47,260 nt of DNA from a virus: IMG/VR virus record IMGVR_UViG_3300020027_000014, positions 1-47,260 of that record. One strand, given 5' to 3'. Position numbers and translations under genes: made by a program. Below are positions 40,964 through 47,260 of the stretch, piece by piece (within the stretch, counting starts at the first letter, position 1; every line of letters starts with the position of its first letter). A model generated the notes under the pieces. It was not told the DNA's origin. It worked only from the letters and a program-made list of their open reading frames with translations, and searched no databases.

Positions 40964-41203
40964 CTATCGTTTCACCTTAGTAACTTTAATCGGCAATTCA
41001 GTGCGTGTAACAATATGAGTAATTTCCACAATAGCTACACACTGTTTACGTGAATCTCCTGCAAGCAATTCCCTTGCATGTTTAACAGCATCATCGAACG
41101 TTTTGCGTGTCCAATTTGCATTGTTACCATTTGCAATCGGAGCACTAATGTTATCTGATGCCACATAAAATCGGTTGATGTCTTTTGCGTTGAGCACTGT
41201 CAT
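40964..41203 (-). CDS. Small hypothetical protein
   Basis: 79 residues. AKDINRFYVASDNISAPIAN, then TFDDAVKHARELLAGDSRKQ and CVAIVEITHIVTRTELPI: a helix followed by strands, which resembles small phage proteins of unknown function. AGGAG site. Confidence 0.68.
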   Translation of the reverse strand: MTVLNAKDINRFYVASDNISAPIANGNNANWTRKTFDDAVKHARELLAGDSRKQCVAIVEITHIVTRTELPIKVTKVKR

Positions 41204-41210
41204 TCTCCTG

Positions 41211-41360
41211 TTAGTTAGCGTTAATTATCTTTATTTCACTACCATCATCACTTACTTCAAGTATTACATTCTTATTCGTTTCATTCTTTAATGTTACTTT
41301 TCCGAACTTACTAGCTGATTTTAACCAGCCATTCTTGGGTAATAGTATGAAGGTAATCAT
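41211..41360 (-). CDS. Small beta-rich protein (49 residues)
   Basis: The ATG at 41360 has ATAGGA upstream and the frame fills the gap between neighbours. MITFILLPKNGWLKSASKFG then KVTLKNETNKNVILEVSDDG is a run of strands. No family known. The frame ends at TAA just before the next gene's AGGAG. Confidence 0.6.
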   Translation of the reverse strand: MITFILLPKNGWLKSASKFGKVTLKNETNKNVILEVSDDGSEIKIINAN

Positions 41361-41361
41361 A

Positions 41362-41688
41362 CTAATTCCTATGAAATTTAGTTAGACCTACCTTGTTAGG
41401 ATCTTTTTTGATCTGATTCTTATACTTACGCCACCGTTGTTTCTTTGTCAGAAATCTATCGGCTTCTGTCTTTACTTTCACAACTTTATGGTCATCAACT
41501 TCAACGTATTTTGATTTAATATCATTACTAAGATTCTCAGCCATCTCAGTAATGCTATCAAATACAACTGTTTTTTCAACAGTTTCACCAGTAATAGGTG
41601 TCTTATTCTGCAAGAGTGCAATTCCCTCATCACAGAATAAACCTGATTGACAACCTGTGCAATATTCTTTATGTAGTTTGAATGTCAT
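41362..41688 (-). CDS. Hypothetical protein with CxxC
   Basis: 108 residues from the ATG at 41688, which has GGGAGG upstream. CTGCQSGLFCDEG near the start carries three cysteines, a possible metal site; the middle is helical (SITEMAENLSNDIKSKYVEV) and the end is very basic (KKQRWRKYKNQIKKDPNK), suited to nucleic-acid contact. Confidence 0.68.
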   Translation of the reverse strand: MTFKLHKEYCTGCQSGLFCDEGIALLQNKTPITGETVEKTVVFDSITEMAENLSNDIKSKYVEVDDHKVVKVKTEADRFLTKKQRWRKYKNQIKKDPNKVGLTKFHRN

Positions 41689-41867
41689 TATTTTTCCTCC
41701 CTGATACCATAACGGTATTTCCAACCGTAGGCAGGACCGAAATATTTACGTGTTAGTCCACAAATTCCACAATTTTGAGTTGGAAGAATACTCAAATGTC
41801 CAGTATAGGGTTCAATGGAATCTTCCCACTTGTGAATGTGAAACAATCTTTTAATCCAGTTAATCAT
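41688..41867 (-). CDS. Small protein with CxxC (59 residues)
   Basis: The ATG at 41867 has TAGGAG upstream and the stop overlaps the next ATG (TAATG). MINWIKRLFHIHKWEDSIEP opens the product, followed by NCGICGLTRKYFG and an aromatic GWKYRYG segment. The CxxC with a His nearby may bind zinc. Confidence 0.62.
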   Translation of the reverse strand: MINWIKRLFHIHKWEDSIEPYTGHLSILPTQNCGICGLTRKYFGPAYGWKYRYGIREEK

Positions 41868-41877
41868 AATTATACTC

Positions 41878-44001
41878 CTAAAATAGTGACTGTGAAACTG
41901 GTTTATTCATTGACAGAGACTTACCTTTAATCGTAAGATTATCTTTACCCTTATTCTTTTCTTTGTGTTTACGAACAATTGTTTCTGCGAGTTCTTTTGC
42001 GAAGTCTCCCTCATTCCATACAGGAGCCTCACCTTTATTCATTACATCATGGAAGGCTTTACGCTTAGTTTCCACAATTGCGCCAATATGCTGGTCAATT
42101 GTATCGTCAGCCTCAGTGAATGTAATATTAACAGACTTAGCTTTTTGACCAATTCTACGAAATCTTCCCGGCGCAGCTTGATCTTCATTCTGTGGATTCC
42201 ACTGTCTTTCATGTAATACACAGTCTGCACAAGTCTGTAGATTTAATCCCTCTCCTGATGCCAAAGTGGAAGCGATCATAAAAGCGCGTGGAGCCTTATT
42301 GAAATTCTCAGACATTTCAAAACGTAATGCGTCACCATCTGGACCTGCAATAGCTTTAAGATGAAATAATGGAATTCCTGCTTCTTTACACATAGGCAGG
42401 ATTTCATTATAGAGTAGATCACTTACATCTTTATGATGGACAAAGATTACCAGTTTTCTATCCGTATCTTCGATGAATTCTTCGACGAATCCAACCGTAG
42501 CAGGAATTTTAGCAAGACCAGTAATATGACGCATCCGAGACATCTTACCAAGCAACTCAATACCTGATAGCTTTTCTTCCATGCCATCAATAAGTGCTTG
42601 GTTATACCACTTAACGAATTCACTAACTTCATCATCATATGTAGATTGTGATAGTTCGTCAAGTTGCACATTTAGTTTCATTCTATTAATTTCGGGGAAT
42701 TCATCCATTACTTCTTCATATTCTCTACGAATTAGAATGTCTTGGACATATTCCCTAAACTTAGTAGGATTCTTAATGCCACCCTGTTTACGTGTATTAC
42801 CATGCATGTAGAAGTCCACCCATCTATCAAGATATGCTTGATGTGAGTGAAACTTAGTCGGAGAGATCATATTAAGAACAGGGAAGAATTCTCCACCACG
42901 ATTCTTCCACGGTGTGCCACTGAGAGGTAATACTTTTATTTCTACTGACGCTCCCACTATTTTTCTGACTTCTTGTGTTCTTGTTGAATCAGGATTTTTA
43001 ATCTGCTGACATTCATCAAGAACTACTAGTTTAATTCCAAGTGCTGCAATCTTTTCTCTTGGAAATCTTCGGAGTAAATCATATGAGATGATATATGATT
43101 TAAGACCGGGAAATACGAAGTCTTTCGATGTAGAGATAATCTGTGGCATGTGCGAGGGAGAGAGCCACTTGATAATCTCTTTGAAGAACTGGAATTTAAG
43201 TGCTGATTTCACAATGAATAATGTAGGACTATACTCAGAGTGAAATTTAATGATAGCTAAGGCTTGGACAGTTTTACCCAATCCCATATCATCAAAGATA
43301 CCGAATCCTTTTTGTATAGATAATCCAGATTCGGCAGCTTTACAGCCATCTACTTGAAATGTATATAGCTTAGTTTCGCCACAACGTTTACATACTGTCT
43401 TATCCCAATCATGTAAACATGAGGCTACTTCTGGTTTCCACCAATTACTTACTAGCTTGTGAAATTCAGTTCCTTTAGGAATGATCTTCTTGATAATATG
43501 GAAACATTCCAGTGTAATAAGACGGACAATGTTTCCTTCCTTATCAATAGATTCGATATTGAATCTTTCAATAGCTACCTTGCCACATTCAGGACATTTA
43601 TCCTGCAAGCGAGTAACTTTGTATTTAGGTATCTTGATTGTGTCAAAAGTCATTTCGACATTCTGACCACTCCTGATAGCATCAAGAACATGCTCAGGGA
43701 CATTAAACTCTGCACACATTGTAGTTCTTGCGCCTAATTCTTCTGCCTTTGCAGCCCACTCTAAACCATGATGATGATCGTTAGGAGTAAGTGCGTGGGC
43801 TACTTCATGTTTAATAGTGTCAATAACTTCATCGTCAGGATGGATATCAATAGCCAATGCATTTAAAATGATTGACTGTGTTTTCCAGTCACAACGACCT
43901 AGAAATGGAGTATTATCTAAGTTTAGGATAACTTTCCATCCACTTAGATTATACTTATCTAGATATTCACGACACGTTTTTGATGCTATTTGTCTATCCA
44001 T
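41878..44001 (-). CDS. SprT-like metalloprotease fused to SNF2-family helicase
   Basis: 707 residues. Residues 1-100 are a SprT-type zincin: HEVAH at 65-69 and a third His near 77-78 followed by Trp82. Residues about 130-210 have CPEC and CKRC pairs (C136, C139, C204, C207), a zinc ribbon. From 230 a SNF2 ATPase begins: Walker A DDMGLGKT (237-244), DECQ at 329-332, and the C-terminal lobe ends with QAAPGRFRRIGQ (motif VI, arginine fingers). It would remodel or strip proteins from DNA, and the protease might cut DNA-bound proteins. Such a fusion in one phage protein is unusual. It overlaps the upstream gene by 8 bases. Confidence 0.9.
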   Translation of the reverse strand: MDRQIASKTCREYLDKYNLSGWKVILNLDNTPFLGRCDWKTQSIILNALAIDIHPDDEVIDTIKHEVAHALTPNDHHHGLEWAAKAEELGARTTMCAEFNVPEHVLDAIRSGQNVEMTFDTIKIPKYKVTRLQDKCPECGKVAIERFNIESIDKEGNIVRLITLECFHIIKKIIPKGTEFHKLVSNWWKPEVASCLHDWDKTVCKRCGETKLYTFQVDGCKAAESGLSIQKGFGIFDDMGLGKTVQALAIIKFHSEYSPTLFIVKSALKFQFFKEIIKWLSPSHMPQIISTSKDFVFPGLKSYIISYDLLRRFPREKIAALGIKLVVLDECQQIKNPDSTRTQEVRKIVGASVEIKVLPLSGTPWKNRGGEFFPVLNMISPTKFHSHQAYLDRWVDFYMHGNTRKQGGIKNPTKFREYVQDILIRREYEEVMDEFPEINRMKLNVQLDELSQSTYDDEVSEFVKWYNQALIDGMEEKLSGIELLGKMSRMRHITGLAKIPATVGFVEEFIEDTDRKLVIFVHHKDVSDLLYNEILPMCKEAGIPLFHLKAIAGPDGDALRFEMSENFNKAPRAFMIASTLASGEGLNLQTCADCVLHERQWNPQNEDQAAPGRFRRIGQKAKSVNITFTEADDTIDQHIGAIVETKRKAFHDVMNKGEAPVWNEGDFAKELAETIVRKHKEKNKGKDNLTIKGKSLSMNKPVSQSLF

Positions 44002-44281
44002 TGTTGTTTCTCAAGTATTTGGGAACTAGATCACCTAATGCTACAAATTCTTCTTTGTAGAACTTAAGATTTAACTTAGTCATAGTTCTCCGGAGCAAGT
44101 ATGCTCTACCTGAGACTACGTTTAGAATTTTAATAGTGTTGTTAGGCAAAAGTTCTGCTACTTCAACAACACCTGAATTTGTCCATTGTATCAATGCCTT
44201 TTGATCTTGTTGCACTCTCAGAATTTCACGAAACTTCTGAAATGGCATTGGTTTCATTGTTGGGATATTTAGTTTATCCAT
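43994..44281 (-). CDS. Small hypothetical protein
   Basis: 95 residues, beta-rich with basic patches (FREILRVQQDQKALIQWTNS, YLLRRTMTKLNLKFYKEEF). It ends within the helicase gene start. Unrecognised. Confidence 0.65.
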   Translation of the reverse strand: MDKLNIPTMKPMPFQKFREILRVQQDQKALIQWTNSGVVEVAELLPNNTIKILNVVSGRAYLLRRTMTKLNLKFYKEEFVALGDLVPKYLRNNNG

Positions 44282-44597
44282 TATAGGTTCCAGTCATCAC
44301 TTCATATACAAGTGATTCATCATATTCATCTTCACAATCAGACCAGAATTCATTCCATTCTTTAATAGCTTGAATGAAATCATCTAATTCTTCCTGCAAT
44401 TGTTCCTGAATTTCTTGTTTAATAAGTTGACGTTCAACATGCTTAACATATCGTCTCGATCTTTTGATACGATTGATCCCATGATGAACTTTGCAATACT
44501 TAGAACGTTCAATTCGGCCAAACTTATTACCACAGCATGAAAATCCACATACTGCCGGTTTCTTAGTTTTGGCACTTAGTTGAAAATTAGTTATCAT
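44274..44597 (-). CDS. Small zinc-binding, coiled-coil protein
   Basis: 107 residues. CGFSCCGNKFGRIERSKYCK then VHHG gives Cys/His ligands for zinc. A basic segment RIKRSRRYVKHVE leads to a long acidic helix (QEIQEQLQEELDDFIQAIKE). Suited to nucleic-acid or protein contact. AGG ribosome site. Confidence 0.68.
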   Translation of the reverse strand: MITNFQLSAKTKKPAVCGFSCCGNKFGRIERSKYCKVHHGINRIKRSRRYVKHVERQLIKQEIQEQLQEELDDFIQAIKEWNEFWSDCEDEYDESLVYEVMTGTYNG

Positions 44598-44607
44598 GAT
44601 TACCTCA

Positions 44608-44811
44608 CTAATAAACTTTAATGATTACATGTTTGAAATGATCCAAGTTAATATCTTTTAGCACAGCTTCCCATGTGCCATAGATACTTCTGTGAGATAC
44701 ACCATCTCTCACAATAGTATGTTCTTTCGAGAATACTGCCAATACTAGCGTCTTATTACTCGCTAAAGTATTGTGAATATAACGACGTTGTTCTGCCATT
44801 GATGCAAACAT
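44608..44811 (-). CDS. Small hypothetical protein
   Basis: 67 residues, with RRYIHNTLASNKTLVLAVFS and HRSIYGTWEAVLKDINLDHF. A mixed alpha/beta minimal fold. Not recognised. Confidence 0.6.
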   Translation of the reverse strand: MFASMAEQRRYIHNTLASNKTLVLAVFSKEHTIVRDGVSHRSIYGTWEAVLKDINLDHFKHVIIKVY

Positions 44812-44813
44812 GA

Positions 44814-45194
44814 TTATCCAACCTTTTCAAAGTAAACAGATTCACTGTAATAGCCATTAGACTCACCATACCATCTAATAACTACTGTTCCTTTGATTGT
44901 GATAATTCGATAGAATGTCCAAGTAAAGGAATCTTGATAACTTGGAATTTCTGCACCTTCCGGATTTTCATTACTTTCAGATTCTTCTGCTGATAAAATT
45001 GGAGTATTAAGTAAATCCTCAATATTTCCATTGATATCTTCAATAGTAACTGATTCACAACAATCTTGTGAATGAAACATGTTATATATTGAATCATCAT
45101 TAAAAATGAATTGGATTAATTCACTACCTTTTTCCAATCCTTCAATTTTAACTAAAGTTTTTCCAACAATATCTCCGAATTTAGTGGTATCCAT
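44814..45194 (-). CDS. Hypothetical protein
   Basis: 126 residues from the ATG at 45194, which has AAGGA upstream; an in-frame start at 45209 is less well placed. GDIVGKTLVKIEGLEKGSEL and LIQFIFNDDSIYNMFHSQDC, then TFYRIITIKGTVVIRWYGES: a beta-sheet protein of the type often labelled hypothetical in phages. Confidence 0.68.
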   Translation of the reverse strand: MDTTKFGDIVGKTLVKIEGLEKGSELIQFIFNDDSIYNMFHSQDCCESVTIEDINGNIEDLLNTPILSAEESESNENPEGAEIPSYQDSFTWTFYRIITIKGTVVIRWYGESNGYYSESVYFEKVG

Positions 45195-45211
45195 ATAATT
45201 CCTTCTCATGA

Positions 45212-45961
45212 TTAAACCTGCTCCGGATTAGCAACGATAGGAATTTCAGCCTTAGCAGCTTCGATAGATTTTTTCAGCAGATTATATCCTTCCTCTGCTG
45301 ATAGATTCTTTTGCACGCAGATCATCTGCAATGTGAATTCTGGCATCATTAGCAGAGCCGCATACTTACGAACTTCTGCCTTATCCAGCTTTTTCTTAGC
45401 AACCTTAATATTACTAGTCGCTGTAGATATCTTACGACCTGATACTGGAGAAACCTGATAGTTTATATCATTAATCTTGAGTTTCTCACGTTCATCAGCA
45501 CGAAGCTGATTAGCAAGATTATTGAGATAAACTTGGATAGCTTTTTGTTTATTGGATTCTTCCATGATCTTTTCATTAAGTTCAAAGATCACAGTCTTAT
45601 ACTTGCCATATCTCTCCTGTAATGCTACAGCTAGAGCATATGGTTTATTGGTAATTGTTTCATCTTCGTCAATAGCCTTTTTCATATCAACGATAGATAC
45701 AGTTTCCGCATTGAATAAATCAGTGCGAATCTGTATACGCGCATCAACGTCACGCGATTTAGTTAATACTTCGTTGATATTGATAGGTCCATCATTGGCA
45801 GGAGTAGTCACAGATTTAACCCTAACTCCTTTTAGGAGACAATCATTGCAGATTGTGTCGTTACCAATGATTTTGAGATTAGAGAACGTCTTAGTGACGC
45901 CATTCTCAATAACCTCTCTTTTAATCTCTTTAGTGTCGCAGTAATCGCATTCATTAGCCAT
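45212..45961 (-). CDS. Hypothetical protein with zinc finger, long helical body
   Basis: 249 residues. CDYCDTKEIKREVIENGVTK at the start with ICNDC about 30 residues later forms a four-cysteine zinc site. The rest is helical and charged. It carries VALQERYGKYKTVIFELNEK and LNNLANQLRADEREKLKIND. The ribosome site is GGGGAG. Possibly a DNA-binding early protein; no family recognised. Confidence 0.7.
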   Translation of the reverse strand: MANECDYCDTKEIKREVIENGVTKTFSNLKIIGNDTICNDCLLKGVRVKSVTTPANDGPININEVLTKSRDVDARIQIRTDLFNAETVSIVDMKKAIDEDETITNKPYALAVALQERYGKYKTVIFELNEKIMEESNKQKAIQVYLNNLANQLRADEREKLKINDINYQVSPVSGRKISTATSNIKVAKKKLDKAEVRKYAALLMMPEFTLQMICVQKNLSAEEGYNLLKKSIEAAKAEIPIVANPEQV

Positions 45962-46080
45962 TATTTTACTCCCCAGTAGATTAGCACTTTGCCTAGTTTA
46001 ATGGCTGATACAATATTACGGCCTACTCTCACCGTCCTATTGATATACCATTCTGAATATTTAGCTAGTGTTATCGTCAT
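45961..46080 (-). CDS. Very small basic protein (39 residues)
   Basis: The ATG at 46080 leads to a 39-codon frame whose stop overlaps the next ATG (TAATG). MTITLAKYSEWYINRTVRVG then RNIVSAIKLGKVLIYWGVK, basic and amphipathic. The ribosome site is weak, so support is mostly the overlap. Upstream to 46159 I see small inverted repeats (AATTCTC/GAGAATT) and no gene. Confidence 0.45.
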   Translation of the reverse strand: MTITLAKYSEWYINRTVRVGRNIVSAIKLGKVLIYWGVK

Positions 46081-46159
46081 AATATTAATGTCCAAAAAAG
46101 AGGACAATCTCTACCTGTGGAGTATGCAAGGACCATGCCACTCTCGAATTCTCAAAGTA

Positions 46160-46369
46160 TTAAGACTTATTAATGAGAATTAACTCTGTCCCCTTATAGA
46201 CAATATGACCATTACGGGCATACAGTTCGATCTTCTGCGTGCCTTCTTTATCTTCATCGTAATGATATGTAGTCATCTTCTGGACTACAGCCGCGAATAG
46301 TTCAGCATCTACATCTATTGTTTGATGCTTGCTACCCATCAATAAATTTGTGAGTTCTTCAACAGTCAT
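46160..46369 (-). CDS. Small hypothetical protein
   Basis: 69 residues: an N-terminal helix (VEELTNLLMGSKHQTIDVDA), then ELFAAVVQKMTTYHYDEDKE and KIELYARNGHIVYKG. A small alpha/beta early protein. Coupled to the upstream gene. Confidence 0.65.
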   Translation of the reverse strand: MTVEELTNLLMGSKHQTIDVDAELFAAVVQKMTTYHYDEDKEGTQKIELYARNGHIVYKGTELILINKS

Positions 46370-46635
46370 TATAGACCTTTTTCTCTCAATAATTCTAACA
46401 AGATTCTAGAGCCTTCGTCATCGCAGTTAAAACATTTCGGCTTTTCATTCTTCATATTGTTATCATCAAGAATGAATTCATTCCCACAATCCCAACAAAT
46501 GGAATTCTTGCCGACAACATTATCAGCGACGTTCTTAGGCATGAAGTGAGTGCAATTTGCGAGGGCACACATCCAAATACCATTAACATTATGATACTTG
46601 TGAGTGTGTCGCTTACTACCAGTGCTTTTACTCAT
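46369..46635 (-). CDS. Small zinc-ribbon protein
   Basis: 88 residues. HKYHNVNGIWMCALANCTHF then ICWDCGNEFILDDNN and KCFNCDDEG: Cys/His clusters of two zinc sites. GAGGAAC ribosome site. Such double-ribbon proteins are common in phage early regions. It is the second gene of the arm. Confidence 0.7.
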   Translation of the reverse strand: MSKSTGSKRHTHKYHNVNGIWMCALANCTHFMPKNVADNVVGKNSICWDCGNEFILDDNNMKNEKPKCFNCDDEGSRILLELLREKGL

Positions 46636-46744
46636 TAGTTCCTCGATTATATGACGCCGATTTTTAGGGCTACCTCGGCCAACAGTAGATGGCGTGTTAT
46701 GTCTGATATCATGTGAGCACTTAACACAATATCAGTTTCATCCC

Positions 46745-46945
46745 CTATAGCTCTTTAATGATCTTTCCATCTTTATCATATACTTGGATCTTCAATTCAT
46801 CACAAGCTAAGACAAAGAATTCAACGTAGAAGTTAAAACTAAGAAAATGCTTCCAATTATAGAATCTAACACAGTTATAAGTGGAAGTAGCAGTAATTTC
46901 ATCACTGTAGTCATAACATGCTATTGTATTAATAGTTTTGAACAT
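46745..46945 (-). CDS. First gene of the leftward arm, small hypothetical
   Basis: 66 residues from the ATG at 46945, with GGGAGA upstream; longer starts would run into the promoter at 46970-46998. YDYSDEITATSTYNCVRFYN and HFLSFNFYVEFFVLACDELK, Tyr/Phe-rich and beta. It follows the promoter by about 20 bases of leader and is likely an immediate-early protein. The gap 46636-46744 shows no gene. Confidence 0.7.
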   Translation of the reverse strand: MFKTINTIACYDYSDEITATSTYNCVRFYNWKHFLSFNFYVEFFVLACDELKIQVYDKDGKIIKEL

Positions 46946-46969
46946 TAATATTCTCCCAATTTGAATTTC

Positions 46970-46998
46970 AGTATAGCACATCGGGGGGAGAGAGTCAA
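46970..46998 (-). promoter_or_regulatory. Sigma-70-type promoter of the leftward early arm
   Basis: On the minus strand: TTGACT (46993-46998), 17-base spacer, TATACT (46970-46975), near-consensus and with ideal spacing. A start near 46963 gives a leader of about 18 bases to the ATG at 46945. The dyad at 47006-47030 ends 7 bases upstream of the -35 box, a typical activator position. Confidence 0.8.
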
Positions 46999-47005
46999 GG
47001 GCACC

Positions 47006-47030
47006 TAAGTCTATGAAAACAAAGGACTTA
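47006..47030 (-). promoter_or_regulatory. Dyad TAAGTC-N13-GACTTA, copy 1
   Basis: TAAGTC (47006-47011) and GACTTA (47025-47030), 13-base spacer. On the minus strand CGTAAGTCCTTTGTT is identical to the copy at 966-990. Location just upstream of the early -35 box suggests an activator or repressor binding site of the early promoter. Confidence 0.68.
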
Positions 47031-47130
47031 CGGCGATTGAGTCTACTGTCCTCAGATTACTACACTATTATTAATGAGTATAGTTATAATAGTATTCACT
47101 TCCATTATTCGTCAAACCTGAGTCCCCTAG

Positions 47131-47192
47131 TGATATAGACTCCCTCCCCCTCCCCCTAGGGTATCCACCTAGTTAGCTGTCTCCTTTATAGG
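47131..47192 (-). repeat. G-rich block, right copy of an imperfect end-inverted repeat
   Basis: The minus strand reads CCTATAAAGGAGACA, AGGTGGATAC, then G runs of 5, 5 and 3 separated by single A, and ends TATAT, parallel to 88-147 on the plus strand. The sequence is non-coding. It may serve packaging or replication, or be two composition-like tracts. Confidence 0.5.
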
Positions 47193-47223
47193 ACATAGTG
47201 TATATAGGGGTTAATATTATTAG

Positions 47224-47260
<37 letters not shown>

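Overview
The window looks like a nearly complete genome of a lytic, tailed double-stranded DNA phage, most probably with a short (podovirus-type) tail. The evidence is a full head-morphogenesis set (small and large terminase, portal, acidic scaffold, major capsid protein), a T7 gp13-like internal virion protein next to large ejection-type proteins, a GH108 endolysin, and a replication set with a family A DNA polymerase, a Sak4-like recombinase, an SSB-like protein, a Cas4-like nuclease and a SNF2 helicase. I see no tape-measure protein, tail sheath, integrase, repressor or phage RNA polymerase. The host cannot be named. The two good promoters have sigma-70-type -35/-10 boxes and most genes have AGGAG-type ribosome sites, so a typical bacterium whose RNA polymerase reads the phage genes is likely.

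Layout: genes form two convergent arms. The right-pointing (late) arm runs from 1414 to 28913. It starts with small beta-rich and membrane proteins and a glycosidase-like protein (1414-5309), then terminase (5312-6985), portal (7822-10140), scaffold and capsid (10121-12732), two tandem paralogous small head proteins, a methyltransferase and a glycosyltransferase, tail and fibre genes (15892-22923), endolysin, gp13-like protein and internal proteins (22923-28653), and a small membrane protein. The left-pointing (early/replication) arm runs from 46945 down to 28929 and begins at a clear sigma-70 promoter (46970-46998). It carries many very small genes, several of them zinc-ribbon proteins, around the replication enzymes, and ends with an Acb2-like anti-CBASS candidate, a tRNA-Leu(UAA), and an HNH endonuclease. 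The arms meet at a 12-bp-stem hairpin at 28923-28957. Most genes are packed with TAATG or ATGA overlaps, implying translational coupling.

The two ends hold the control DNA. One gene (444-794) points left on its own at the left end, with a perfect 12-bp-stem hairpin behind it. The same 25-bp dyad (TAAGTC-N13-GACTTA) lies upstream of this gene and just upstream of the -35 box of the early promoter at the right end, with a degenerate third copy upstream of the late arm. Both ends also carry a roughly similar, inverted, G-rich block and A-rich outer tips. If the genome circularises or is permuted, all these elements form a single divergent control region.

Points of most interest are the shared dyad and the operator-like repeat inside the late promoter, the SprT protease-SNF2 helicase fusion, the UDG-exonuclease-PolA fusion with unusual fingers and motif C residues, the Acb2-like protein, an HNH gene that has no normal start codon outside the adjacent tRNA, two cold-shock-domain proteins, and paired small paralogues in the structural arm.
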